From NCBI GenBank assembly GCA_950295325.1, contig OX485803.1, positions 53,769,554-53,833,553 on the forward strand: 64,000 bases of DNA, written 5' to 3'. A model generated the notes under the pieces. The model ran no database searches, had not been told where the DNA came from, and saw nothing but the letters and a program-made list of their open reading frames with translations. This document shows positions 35,201 to 50,422 of the stretch, in pieces (positions within the stretch are counted from its first letter, which is position 1; the number at the start of each line of letters is the position of its first letter). The position numbers were made by a program, and so were the translations under genes. The DNA comes from Polytrichum commune (Eukaryota; Streptophyta; Polytrichopsida; Polytrichales; Polytrichaceae).

Positions 35201-35219
35201 GTATTTGAGTTGATCAATG

Positions 35220-35560
35220 GACCATCACATATCTATGACATTGTGTCAACTAGAGTAGAGGCACCCATAAGCGATCACTTAAGAGATTTTGCGCTAGATA
35301 TGGAGAAGTATAAGGTGGTGCAATTTTTTTTTGGTAAATTTAATCCTTAAATTGAAATTATTGTGAATTTTGGAAGCCAAAAGTTGGTCCAAACATATTA
35401 CCGATGTCTAGAGTTTGTCATAACCGCTCAATCCTCCTTACTTTAGCATTCAAAACCAAGACATGTGTCATGGCATTATTAGTTTGGCTTGATTGAAATT
35501 TAGTCATAGCTTGATCGAAATTCAATCCCAACCTCATCAAAATTTCAGTCCCCTACAGAT
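35220..35560 (+). repeat. Dispersed repeat family R6, copy 2
   Basis: Inverse partner of 14830-15125 (see that entry for shared blocks). This copy lacks the 510-bp inserted element, so it approximates the empty site. Confidence 0.6.
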
Positions 35561-35639
35561 TGTTGATGGAGTCCTAATCAGGAATAGGCCCCTCTACTAT
35601 ACATACTTATCTAGTTTTGATTGAAGAGAGGGTTTATCG

Positions 35640-35880
35640 TATAGGAGTGTACTCTTATCCATCCAACATAAAAACTTGACCCACTGTAGCTTTGTTGCCA
35701 ATTTATCTTAACTAACTTGGAGTACATTAATAGGGAGTCTTTAAAACTAATGTTGGTGTCAAATTAGTTAAAAAAAGAAACTTTGAAATTTCATACTATG
35801 TTAAGGCTTGCACGTTGGATGAAGGAGAGGTACGTTCGTATATGAAAATTCCCTCTCTCCGTTTCAATCACCTAACTTTT
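35640..35880 (+). repeat. R5 unit, single copy
   Basis: CTTATCCATCCAACATAAAAACTTGACC, CTTTAAAACTAATGTTGGTGTCAAA, TTAAGGCTTGCACGTTGGATGA and TTCCCTCTCTCC follow the R5 consensus order. Confidence 0.6.
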
Positions 35881-36479
35881 TGGTTTCTTAGATTTGAGCG
35901 TTTATCACCATGTCACATGCAATAGTGGACATCTCTAGGTATCTGGTTTAGTGCACAAATATGAAGAAAGAAATTCAAGTTATCGAGAAGTTTAATTCAA
36001 TGTCAACGATGTTATAAAGCTAAATGCTCAATCTTGCTTTCATTATACGTGGGTTTCTTTGATTTGGATGACCCCTAAATGCCAATGATGGAGAGTTTCT
36101 TTAGTTTTTGAGACCCAAATTGGGTTGTGTGAACATTTTAGGTTTGAAAGCCGGAGAGGATAAGCATTTTCTAAGATGTGTTCAAAGGTAAAGGTTTCAA
36201 GACTTTCTTGAGAATCATCACACAATACAAGTTGTGAAGGTGACCGTCGAAGGATCACAACCATATGATTAAAACTACAAAAAAAAACTATATACATGGT
36301 TACAATAGTCCTCTCATTTTTTAATAATAAACTTGACATGATGGATTTGAAGTATGAATGCTATTTGGTTGTGTAATAGTTTACCTTGTGTTGCATTAGT
36401 TGCTCTATAATGAAACAATAGTAAAAATCGGATTGATGTCAAACTTGAAACTTTTATTTACTTATGATTATCAAAAGTA

Positions 36480-37260
36480 CATGTGTGTTGATTTTTTGCA
36501 TGAATACCTAGGTCTCCTCAATTGTGTTGACTATTGAGTTTAGAGTAGTTAATAAAATTTGAGGATGCAGTCCAATTTCTTTTAAACGCATGATGCCTTT
36601 TTGGTATCACATCTAGCCACACGACACTCAAATATAGGTGTTTGAGCAAGAGAAGTAAATGCATTAGGTCCACTTACATTATAAGGTAAGCAAGTCGCAA
36701 ACAAACACTTTGCACCCACTTTGCATAGAATATGAAACATGGCGTTCAACTTGATGCGATATGATTGTCAAATCCAAATCAAGATTGCAATCCATTTCCT
36801 CATGACTTCTGGAACTCTTATGAATATTTTATTCATGATCAAAGTGAAGACTCTATTTCTTCTTAAATAATCACATAGGTCTCCTAATTATATTTCTCAT
36901 TGATCCCATAATAGTTAACAAAAGTTTGAGCAAGTTAAGTAAACATGCTTGATTTGGTTACTTATCATAATTAAACATCTATACTTGAGTGGGGGTATGG
37001 TTAGGTGTGGATGCAAAAATGGACACTAAAAATACATGTGTTGAAAAGAGATTGGATTTTGTGCTCAAAATTTGTTGACCGTTACAGGCTCAATAGTTAG
37101 CAAGGGAGGGGGAGGGGGGATCATGTGAGCACTTATGACTTTGACACTTTTGACTTTCAAAAGTTATAGCAAAAACAACAAGATTCCCATAGAACTCTTT
37201 TGATTGTTGCTAAAATCTCTTATTGCATTCCTAGATCGGTAGAAAATCCTAACTTTGAAA
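36480..37260. repeat. R1 cluster: copies in head-to-head arrangement
   Basis: 36480-36700 and 36720-37000 are R1 in plus orientation (TCTCCTCAATTGTGTTGACTA; ATTGTCAAATCCAAATCAAG). From about 37000 the sequence ATGGACACTAAAAATACATG..GAGATTGGATTTTGTGCTC is R1 in minus orientation, followed by a G-rich run at the usual variable site. Confidence 0.5.
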
Positions 37261-37562
37261 TCCAAGTGCAAATTCATGAGAAATGACACAAACTACTTAA
37301 GACACGTTTGACTTAGTCCACTCCCTTTCAAACACACGATTCCATTTTTGGTGTTTCTTAATTAAGGCAAGTAACCAAATTAAGTTCATCATAACAATTT
37401 GAATGTGGGAAATATAAGGGAATGTTTCGTGGAATACTATCAGTCTCACAGAACATTGTTATGAATTTGAATAATGTTATGATTTACCTTAGATCAAAAT
37501 CAGAGTAAAATAAGTGACCAATTAGGCGGAGAGAGGGAATTGATGTATACGAGGGTGCCTCT

Positions 37563-37741
37563 CATAACATTATTAAGCAATACGTGTTTGTTCATGTCGG
37601 CCCTGAGAATATAACCATGGGATGCCCCAACCTAGTGCAAGAAGACTCAGGTTAAGTATGAATCTGCATTAGGTTGGGACATCCCATGGTTATATTCTCA
37701 AGGCTCAAATGAAAGAACCCACACAACTTAATAATGTTATG
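37563..37741. repeat. Long hairpin: miRNA-precursor-like or MITE (179 bp)
   Basis: Outer 15-bp perfect inverted repeat CATAACATTATTAAG (37563-37577) and its inverse (37727-37741). An inner 40-bp stem (37600-37639 with 37665-37704) pairs at 37 of 40 positions around a 25-nt loop; the core is GAGAATATAACCATGGGATG. The asymmetric, imperfect stem is the size of plant pri-miRNA foldbacks, but MITEs also look like this. Confidence 0.6.
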
Positions 37742-37959
37742 CTCGTCCATCCCAAACATAAAAGTCCTGAAGCAATTCGCAACCCAAAGGTTACTATTAT
37801 TAGTTAATGTGACATTGGAATTTATTTAAAAAATCCCGAGTTAGTTTATGCAAGGTCATTTGAGATGAATCGGCTACAAATCTATAGGGAGTTAAGGAAA
37901 CCTATTATTATTATCATAATGTATGAGCGTATTTCACATTTACCCAACCTTAGGGAGTG

Positions 37960-38460
37960 GACTCTTCAGACTACGTATGAAGTAATGTGAGTTTTAAGAA
38001 GGGGTATTATTTGAGGCATTAGTGTACATAGTCTACATAAGGGAGAGGTATTACTTTTCTCTAGTGTGTAAATTAAAAAAGGCTACTAAGAATTCTGAAG
38101 TAAAGATAGATGTACAAAAGGGGGCCCTAAGGATTTAGAGAAAACATTGACAATAGGTGGACTAGTTTCATTGCCTTAGCTTAATGACGTGTGTTTTTGG
38201 GTCAAAATCTCATGAGTTAAATCTTAAGGGTATAAAACTATTCAATGCCTTCCTCATTGGAAAGTGAGAGTGGATTGTATATATAGTACATGCATATTTA
38301 TTCAATGATTTAAAATTTATATATGTAGTGGTGGCATTTATCACATTAAATTTCAAGGTTTAGTATAAATACATGAGTCCATTTTCTAGGCTACCATGAA
38401 TACATATACGTTTGTTCTTCTATATGAATTACTCATATATAGGGTGTTTTATTTCTTAGT
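37960..38460 (+). repeat. Dispersed repeat family R3, copy 2
   Basis: Co-linear with 27060-27570. It runs straight into an R5 unit. Confidence 0.65.
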
Positions 38461-38690
38461 CACCCAACATAAAAACTTGAGCCCCTAAAGGTTTGTTGCC
38501 AATTCATCTCAACATGACCTCGTGTACACAAATGTGGGGTCTTTAAATTAATTATGGGATCGTGTTATCCAATAAAAATAACCTCTGGGCCGCATACTAT
38601 TCAAGGTTTTTACGTTGGATGGACAAGAGGTACAATTGTATACAATAATTTCCTCTTTCCCAATGAGGCATACCATTATTTAGCTAAGTG
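38455..38690 (+). repeat. R5 unit, single copy
   Basis: ACCCAACATAAAAACTTGAGCC, TTCATCTCAACATGACCTCG, GGTTTTTACGTTGGATGGAC and AATTTCCTCTTTCCCAATGAGG match the R5 order. Confidence 0.6.
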
Positions 38691-38830
38691 ACCACGTTGG
38701 GTGGGGTTGAGAATATGTCACATAAAGATGTGAGAATTATACCTCGGGGATGCTTGTCTACATAGATTCAACATGCTAAACTAGAAACCCCATTTCCTGT
38801 TGATTAATTTTAAAGTGGAACAGCTTGTTG
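38670..38830 (+). repeat. Dispersed repeat family R4, copy 2
   Basis: Same ordered blocks as 8310-8480, including CATTATT.AGCT.AGTGACCA and GTTGGGTGGGG. Confidence 0.45.
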
Positions 38831-39485
38831 TATCTAAATACACATGGGGTCACTCCTTCCTATATTTTGCATACACATGCGCTCAAGACCTATTTATTGG
38901 GGGGCTATTTACCTTGTAGAAAAAATTATTAGGTATGGTATTTTTCAAAATAAAGGTAAATGCTTGTAGTTTTAAACATCCTATCAGTAATTGTTTTTTT
39001 TGGGGGGGGGGGGGGAATCATTCAAAATTACTCTATTTTACTTATACCGCCAAAGAAAATTGGAAAGAAGATTGCAATTCAAACAATGCATTGAAATTTT
39101 CCCTCCCGGCACGTAGGTAGAGAACATTAACTCCACATTGGATACATTGGTTCAGGAACGTTCAAGCCAGCCAACATGCGAAGTCATCCATCTAAGCTTT
39201 TTCAATAGAAAATTGCCTCTTTTCATCCATTAGCACATACCCTACCCTAGACCCGCTACCCCTAGTAATTGTTTCCATGCTATTTTACATGTAGTGACTA
39301 GATAAAAAAAGGCCATTATATGTGATGATATTTTACATGTAAACATGTTTCATTATTTAAAACCCCCTATATTATATGTATGTTTTTTGCAAAATGTATC
39401 TACAATAAATATATTAGACCTTATTTTTTATTGCACATTGTTTCTAAGGATTTTGCCAATGACCCCCTCGAGGCTGAATAATGTT
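38830..39485. other. Gene-free stretch with a 14-G run
   Basis: G14 at 39002-39015 within AT-rich sequence. No gene or bounded repeat recognised. Confidence 0.35.
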
Positions 39486-39489
39486 ATGT

Positions 39490-40715
39490 GCCCGCTCACC
39501 TTGGGCGTCCAAGTAAAGATAAGTGACCCAAGTAAGTAGACCCACTTACTTTAGGAAAGTGAATGGGTTGTAGGTGATAGGTTTGTGGTCAATTCATCTC
39601 TAATGACTTGCACTACACTAAACATGGTCTTTAAAGCTAATTCCGGTGTCAAATCAACTAGAATTTTTAGCCTCCGAGTTGCATACTATTGTAGGACTTT
39701 TATGTTAGATGAATGAGAGGTATTTGATAATTCCCTCTCTCCCAATGAGGCCACCCACTCACCCCGCTCACCTTAGGCGTCCGAGTACTAAGATAAGTGA
39801 CCCAATTCATTAGACCCACTTACTCTTCTAAGAAAGTGAACGGGTTGTGGGTGATAGGTTCGTGGCTAATTCATCTCTAATGACCCACACTACACTAATT
39901 CAAGGTCTTTAAAGCTTATTATGGTGTCAAATCAACTGAGAATATTGACCTCTAGGCTGCATATTGTTTCAAGACTTTTGTGTTGAATGAAAGAGAAATA
40001 CGCACGTATACACTACTAACTCCCTCAAACCCAACTAGGCGCCCCGCTCACCTTACGTGCCCGAGGAGTAAGATAAGTGGCCCAATTAATCTCTAATGAC
40101 TTGCACTACACTAGTTTAGGATCTTTAAAGCTTATTCCGGTGTCAAATCAATTGGAAATATTAACCTCCAGGCTACATACCGTTTCAAGACTATTGTGTG
40201 GGATGAAAGAGAGGTACACATGTATACACTACTAACTCCCTCAATCCCAACGAGGTGGCCCACTCACCTTACGTGCCCGAGGAATAAGATGAGTGGCCCA
40301 ATCAATCTCTAATGACTTGCACTACACTAATTCAGGATCTCTAAAGCTTATTCCGGTGTCAAATCAACTGAAAATATTAACCTCCAGGTTGCATACCGTT
40401 TCAAGACTTAATTTCATGTTGGATGAAAGAGAGGTACGCACGTATACACTACTAACTCCCTCAAACCCAACGAGGCGGCCCACTCACCTTACATGCCTGA
40501 AGAGTAAGACAAGTGACCCAATTAATCTCTCATGACTTGCACTACACTAATCCGGGATCTCTAAAGCTTATTCCGATGTCAAATCAACTGAAAATATTAA
40601 CCTCCAGGCTGCATACCGTTTCAAGACTTTTGTGTGGCATGAAAGAGAGGTATACTAAGTTAACTCCCTCAATCCCAACGAGGCGGCCCTTGAGGAGTAA
40701 GATTAGTGGGGCCAA
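39490..40715 (+). repeat. R5 tandem array, about 5.5 units, abutting the GAPA promoter
   Basis: Unit starts (GCTCACCTTA-GTGCC-GAG type) at about 39495, 39766, 40045, 40264 and 40483, with a shortened sixth from about 40681. The last full units are 219 bp apart; the first two are ~270-280 bp because of an extra GTGAACGGGTTGTGGGTGAT block. Homogeneity rises toward the GAPA side. The array ends only ~340 bp before the GAPA start codon. Confidence 0.85.
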
Positions 40716-40719
40716 TTAA

Positions 40720-41051
40720 ATTAACCCACCCACCCACCCACTTTCTCCTCCTCTTGTTCTAGGCAAGCGAATGGGGCCGTTGTGGGTGATGTTGGGGCCG
40801 GGTGAGCAGGGAGGGAGAGAGAGGGAGAGTGGGCGAGGGGGGCACCCGGCGTTTCACCGGGTGGGGGCCGGGGATAAGGAGGCGAGGGCCTTATCTGCTG
40901 CGGAGGGAGGGGAGGATCGCAGGGGGTGGCCAAGACTGACTGCTGCGGCAACCTTCCTCCTTCATATTCTTAATTCCGCTGTCCGCTCTTCCCTCCCCAT
41001 TCCCATTCTCTTGCCCACCGCCACCACCGGATCACCGTCCCCCCAGCAGCC
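40720..41051 (+). promoter_or_regulatory. GAPA promoter/5' leader region
   Basis: Switch from AT-rich repeat to GC-rich, then pyrimidine-rich (CCTTCCTCC, CTCTTCCCTCCCC) sequence just before the start codon. No clear TATA box; probably an initiator/pyrimidine-patch promoter, as in many photosynthesis genes. Confidence 0.4.
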
Positions 41052-43899
<2,848 letters not shown>

Positions 43900-45870
43900 A
43901 TTGCTGTGCAACTTCAGTAATGTAGGTGAACAAGGTCCCTCTTGTGTCATTGTAAAGCTTGTAATGGTCAGCCTGCTGCGCTTACGAGCGACTGTGATGA
44001 TTTGTTCATTTTTGGGTAGGTTGTTTGTAACAAAACTGTAAGGTTGATAATTTTGCCCCAATTTAGAAATGATATTAGGAAGAGATAGCATGGTTCAATT
44101 CATTGATGAGGATGTGGGTCAGTGATTTCATCGCTAGACTTTTCATTTCCAATGTGTGTTGACTATGTTCAACTAGCGGAATTATCAGCCCTGCATTTTG
44201 ATGATTCTGTCAGTTCAGCTGTAATTCATCTGTCGAATTCAAATCCAATTTGCCTCTCTCTGGGCAGATTGTATTTTATGAATACTCAATATTCTTTTTG
44301 TTCTTCACACTTTATGCCAAATGTCATTCCTTTTAGATAATGTGAGGTATCGCCACCACTGTTTTCTTGTGGACCCCCCAGCCCTGCTTACCTTTGCATG
44401 GATAAGATAGTGCAGGTTCGGATAATTGTTGACCGGCTTTTTACATAAAGTTAATTCTACAGGATATTCTGTCTTAAAAAAAAGCATAGAGTCATTCTCT
44501 TATCAAAGGGATGGCACGTAATCTTCATTTGTGAGTATGCTTACTTTTCATATCAGAAGCTGATGTGAGAGGGATATGTCTTCTGTGGTGATCTGGGTGT
44601 CATCCATCATTGCAAATGGAAAGTGCCCATTGGTCTTTCAAATTTAGTTCTTGCAGATTCTATTGAACCTGACCATCATGTCATGATCAAAAGGAGATAC
44701 TCGCTATAAGCATATGATACTGAGGTAATTCTTGGAAGTCTATTAAATTTCTTTCATATGAGTTACAAGCCTTTTATGAAAAACTTATTGAGCTAGTTGT
44801 AAAAGGTAGTTCCAGTTGAGAATACGATTGTCATATTTCTAGTGTACAACACTGAGTCAGCATGGAAATTCAAAATCCCTGAAAATCAGAAGATGGCTTT
44901 CTAGAGAGTGAACTGCAAATAGATAAAGAGGCTTTTACATTTCATTTTTTTTGTGTGCAGAGTGGATAGTTAACTTGCAATGTTATTCCATCACACCAGA
45001 TCCCGGATAATGAGAAATAGCTCCAAGAATCAGCTGCTAATTGTTGCTCTGAACTGCACGACTAGGTCAACATCATGGCTTGAAAAACTGATAGTTCAAT
45101 GTATGTTTAACAAGTTCTTGGAATTTCCCATCTGCAGCAATCAGCCTTTGTGCAGATATTTCGCTCACAAATGAGCTTTGGTGGGTCAATATCTTATAAG
45201 TTGTGGCCTCCTTTCAAATTCTCTTATGTTGATGATGTTCACATCACTTGTGATAAAATGTGGGAGGAAGGAGGGTTCAGGTCACAATTCAAGCTACTAC
45301 TTGAGGTATCTATCAACTATGAAAATGATAGCATACATTACTTCTCATTTCCCACATTGTAACTAGAATGCCTTGATGCGTACAATTCTCAATTGTGTCT
45401 GTAGCACAAACAACTCTCACCTGACAATACATATGGGCCTTTCCAATATGTAATCAATATGAAAGACAACCTTAAAACGAAAATACTTGAAAAAGTGATC
45501 ATCCAAACCAATGAAGTCATTTCCTGCCAACAGCTTCCAGGATTTCCCAGAGACGTAAGATTTATTTCCAATAGAGCACTTCAATAGTGCACACTACAAC
45601 TTAATGTAGTCTAATAAAACCAAGGCATTTACAATCAAACCTGATAATACATAAACTCCTAATGTTTAATTCAATCAAACTATGTTCGCAACATATAGCA
45701 CTGAACAATAAACCATTTCTTCTTTCCCTTGCAGATCTCTAGCCAGTTTGAATAGTGATTGGCTCAAACTAGTCCAGATTTTGGTCCATCTATAACTTTG
45801 TATGTCAATGACCAAAACACCGCAATCCAACTTTGAGTGTTACAGTACACCTCATGGAATCTGGGGGAGT
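43900..45870. other. Spacer between convergent GAPA and 3D-domain genes
   Basis: Contains both 3' UTRs. AATAAA-like poly(A) signals are not obvious and no additional gene is supported. Confidence 0.35.
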
Positions 45871-45874
45871 GACT

Positions 45875-48800
45875 CTAAAAGAGGAGGCAGCGCACCCAGT
45901 TCAGTCCCTTGAGAACAGATTTCACAGGTCTTGGAATATTCAATGTATCCAACCTACTTTGCCCTGGCTTAATAACCAATACCTGCAAAGAGAAACATGA
46001 GAGAAGTCTTAAGTTTCGCACGCTATGCTTTCATAAGTGGGACATATTTAGTCATGACTAAGTAAACAAAGGAAAGTTAAGAAAACCTGGAGTTTGCGAC
46101 GACCCCACCGAAGCGCATGTCTGTGCGATGTGTGGTATAGGTCAATACGCTTTGCACCTTTGATTGCACCTCCTCTATCTTCTACCTGTAAAATCAACAT
46201 TGAAGTTTTCAGACTAATGTTCAAAGACCTGAACACAATTGTTGTCTGAAGCCTGGCAACACTGTATAATGTGGACACTCTGCTCCAAAGATGCTTAAAA
46301 AACAGGGACAACGTATACACACTCTTATAGTAATGCACATTTTTTCTATGACATTGACAGTTAAATTGGCACCATTGCTGCACACAAATTCTGAAATCCA
46401 GCACCCAATCACCATCAATCTTGACCATATCTTCTGGGGCACAAGAAGCTCAAGTCGAACAATGCTTACCGTAGGCGACTCTATCAAATTCATTGGCAAC
46501 TTCTCCTACTTGACAAGCAAAATCATTGCACAGATTTGACAAAAATAATGATGTCCTCTTCTGTTTAAGTGCTTTGACTCCAACTTGGCGATTCAAAAAA
46601 AGTATTCACCATGATCAAAACTTTGAAGGATTTGAAAGTGCAATGACACAGATATATAGTTAATGAAAGGAACTTGCCTCACCCCAACCGTAGCCAGGGA
46701 CAAACATGCGGGTGCCAAATGGGTAGTAAGTAGTGTCTGCCGCAATTGTACCATGCCGTGGCAACAGTCGCCATGGAAAGAATAGCAAGCGAGCCGGGAT
46801 ATTTTGATAATTTATTAAACTCAGCTTTGAGAAGAGAGGCGGTCGGGCCTGACCAAAGAACAAAAATGCACATTTGTGAGTTTAACCACAGCTGAGGCAT
46901 CCCATCAAGAAGCTCCAAGTCAATCTGGAATTTTGGCAAAGCACCTAAACAACTTAATTGTGTAGGTCATCCTACAACTTGATATATTCAAGAAACATAG
47001 ACTCGTCCTCCAAATTGATGTGTGACCCACTGTGAAGTTTAGGAAAAGGGGGCACGAGAATACCTCTCTTGGATATCTGCCATTTGATGTAAGCCCATAG
47101 TAAGGTGACCCATATTGCGTTGTTGCTGTCCAGTACTTGCTCAATGGTGATATCCTATGTCCCAACCAGACGCAAGTTCAACAAATTCAACACAAGGCTC
47201 CACTGGACGGAAAAAAATTGCAACAAAAGCAAGTTCTTGTAATTGGTCAATCACACTTTTGTAACTTGTATATTGACACTTCACATAACACGGTTCAATA
47301 TGATCCTTGGTAAAACCAAACTGGCCCAATATTACTTACAGGGTACTTGACTGAGGATGTCAACTGCAATTGAATTAGAGCACATCTGGGTGAACCTCCA
47401 CCGCCCTCAATCTTATGAGCTCCAATTGTTTTATTAGACATTATAGTCTCAAGTTGCACCCATTAACATTCATTACATTTTTGGGTCCAAGGTTTTACTC
47501 ATTGATGTTTTCTACAGAATTATCTGAAAAAGTTGCCTTAAAATGATTATGTACATGTCCACTTACAAATGAATGATTTCAGTTAGATTGCCGGGCAAGG
47601 AGACAGGAAGCAAAGATCCCTACCTGGAGAAGAAGGGCAATCTTGTGCGATCATAGGTGCCCTTTTTGCGATTACGGAAGCGCACTGGGATCCAGGAAGG
47701 GGAAAATCCAATGTAGAATGGGCCCGGGAGCTTTAATCCCCATTCCCAGTTACAGCAATACCCACAACTGCAACTCAACCAGATGCTTGCAATTAGGGTA
47801 TGAGACTTTTGCCTATACCAATGCATTGAAGGAAAAGAACTCTATACTCCTGAATGTGAATGAAAAAAATTACAGAGCTATAATGGTAAATCAGATACCC
47901 TTAGCAAAAACTTCTATTAATCTAACCCAAAAACTCATATCGTCACCGACCGAAAACTAGCAATATGTGACAGTCATACATTCAGGGCTTCAAAATGCAT
48001 GAAGATGGTACATAATGTTAGCTTTAGGTTATATGTTGGTTTTAAGTATGCCTACGTTAGTTTACCAGTGAATACATGCGTGTGACTACACACGAACCTG
48101 CAATAGGCAGTGCATTCTATTTCAAGCTTGTATGGAGGCATGGATTGGCCGGCCTTCTGATGAGTTGCTGCAGGCAATGTTCTAGCTTCACATGTGACAA
48201 AATTCCATCCAGCATTGGCCGATGCAGCATTCCTCGAATATACGTTTGCCAAGCGCAAGCCTCCAAGCTTTTACAATTTCCTTCATCCTACCTGCAGGAA
48301 GTAGTGGTGACATCAGAGTGATCCTATGAAGAAGAACATACGACACTCAGCTGAAAGACTTGAAGAACTGAAATACAAACATTCGGCAGATAATGTAGCT
48401 CCTAGAAACCCGCGCGAAATGTGCTAATACTGCACATCACATTTTGTTGAAGTAGGCATACACGATCAGAACATTATCATGCTTCATAAGAGTGATCCAT
48501 GGGAATCAAAGGCACTTTTAAGCAAGCATCAACAGCCATATAAGAGAATATTGTGCAATAATTCCAAGCCTTGATCTGAGAATGTGTGAAGGTTTTCCAT
48601 CTTATAAAGATAGGCTCATAATGGGGTGAGGACTAACAGGAGCTTGCCACGTGATGGATCTGTTCCACATTCATTCATTCCTAGAAATGACGACCCCGTT
48701 TCCTAACAATTTTCTCCATAAACCTAAATAGAGAAGAGAACAAGCTCATAAGGCTTCAAAATGTTATGATAATTACTATTTTACATTCCAGTCATTCTCA

Positions 48801-49225
48801 AATTCGAAACCCTAATCATCATCGAAACCATCTCCAACTCATCTCAAACAACCCGAGCCAGAATCCCACGCCCGCCACCGCCACAGCTTGCAATCTTCCC
48901 AACAAAACAATTCTCCGCATCGAACACGGCGACCAATCCACACCAAGAACCTCGTGATTCAATTCAATCCTCAATCCGACTCCACAAACTGCCCCTCCCC
49001 ATTTTCACCTGCTGCGACTGTCAGTAATAACGGGCCAGTCATACAGTATCTTTACTGACCTGCTGCGCGCCCGTGATCTCGTGAATCGACTCCCAGGAAC
49101 GCCCCACTGCAGCAGCAGCATCGACTGTAGCCCTTGCGTAGATTAGATTCGTAAGTTAGGAGTTCGGAGGAAGTCGGAGTCTGGAGGCCAAGTGAGCGAT
49201 GAAGCTGGCCGGTGAGCTCCATCAT
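45875..49225 (-). CDS. 3D-domain (three-aspartate, MltA/YuiC-type double-psi barrel) protein, likely organellar
   Basis: Seven exons on the minus strand: 49060-49225, 48098-48260, 47624-47767, 47064-47154, 46678-46848, 46087-46185, 45875-45982; 942 nt, 313 aa, every phase fits. Seen: an N-terminal ~90 residues of transit-peptide character; a Cys cluster CTAYCSCGYCC (105-115) like the start of bacterial 3D domains; GLTSNGRYPR (178-187); RHGTIAAD (Asp226), FGTRMFVPGYGWG, VEDRGGAIKG (Asp248) and KRIDLYH (Asp260), the three conserved aspartates. Known: in bacteria this fold occurs in muralytic enzymes (MltA, YuiC). A plant-specific ~30-residue insertion separates the NGRYPR and RHGTIAAD parts. 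Odd: intron 5 has a GC donor (GAG|GCAAGT). The exon 2 acceptor is weak, so the N-terminus is less certain. Catalysis on peptidoglycan is inference. Confidence 0.85.
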
Positions 49226-49375
49226 CGAAGCCAGGCGAAGCAATCGGTACCGGTCACCGTGGGCACGCAAGGATCCTCGGAGAAGAGACGACAAGACAAG
49301 ATTGTGAGAACTTTCTCAGAATGTTGGGAGCGTTGACATGGACCATTGGGAACGTTGAGAGCGTTGACCGGTTTC

Positions 49376-49639
49376 GGGTCGGGACAATGAACAGGGAGAA
49401 CCGACCAATGATCGGGGAGAACCGGCAGTTATTTACAGATGAACCGGTTGAGTTTGAGAAATAACCGGTTGACGTTCGAGACTGCTGGAATATTACTGAT
49501 CATTTGAGAGGAATCTAGAGAATATACCCCAAATTAGTAAAGGAAAACTGAAGGATGTCAACATGTAACCTGTTGGACTTGCAAACACTAGGATCTCAAT
49601 TGATTATGCCCAAAAATCTCCCCGATCACTGGAACCGAC
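49376..49639 (+). mobile_element. Foldback element FB, single arm
   Basis: Right-arm orientation of the family at 20475-21017: GACAATGAAC.GGGAGAACC, GATGAACCGGTTGAGTTTGA, ATAACCGGTTGA, CATGTAACCTGTTGG and ATTATGCCCAAAAATC. It lies about 150 bp upstream of the 3D-domain gene start, so in its promoter region. Confidence 0.65.
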
Positions 49640-50047
49640 CAGTACACTAAGGGCCGGTTTACACTATGGACCATGAAGTCGGACCATGGAAGAGGGCCTT
49701 TTTCAATGGTCCGAGTTCATGGTCCAACTTCCATGGTCCGACTTCTTAAAAAATTAGTTATGAAAGCCTTGGGCCCCTCATTAGGTGTAAACCGAATTTG
49801 GATCAAGAAGAATGACCATGCACCAAAATGTGAATGTGCTGATTTTTTTAGAAAAAGTACATGCCCAAAAATTCAAGTTTCACCATTTTCTTGTCTTCTC
49901 TTGGGCTTCACTTGTCTTCACTTCTTGTTAAATGTGTCGAAGATGTGGCTTGCAAATCTTCTCACAACAATTTTTACAAAAAAAATGAGCAATCTAATTT
50001 GTACACATTCAATGTAATTTACATGTGACATGTACCTTGTGTTGTCA

Positions 50048-50373
50048 CTACACTAAATAGGATATTTAGTGTTTGATTATATTTAATGTTGTTACCACCT
50101 TACCTTGCTCAACAATAATTTTCAATTCTTTGATAATTAGTGTTAGAAGATTTGCTAGAAGATATGTTGGAATTCTCCTTTTATTATTGCTAAAAAAAAT
50201 TCATATCCTTACTAACACTAAATTAAAACATGTAACTTCCACATATTACCATAGTTGATATTTAGTGTTTGAGTTTACATTTATTGTTACTTACTTTCGT
50301 AGGGTTATTGATATTTAGTGTATGTGTTCGTATTTAGTGTATCAAACACTAAATATCCTATTTAATATAGTAG
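50048..50373 (+). mobile_element. MITE-A, copy 2, nested inside the 1456-bp element
   Basis: CACTACACTAAATAGGATAT at the left, inverted AACACTAAATATCCTATTTA at the right, interior collinear with copy 1. Confidence 0.75.
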
Positions 50374-50385
50374 AAAACTATGGAA

Positions 50386-50422
50386 AAAAGAACCGCAATC
50401 ATTTTCCCATTGCGGTTCTTTT
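50386..50422. repeat. Perfect 14-bp hairpin
   Basis: AAAAGAACCGCAAT and its exact inverse around a 9-nt loop. A second hairpin, TACCGTTGGAA (50513-50523) with its inverse (50531-50541), follows 90 bp later. Confidence 0.7.
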
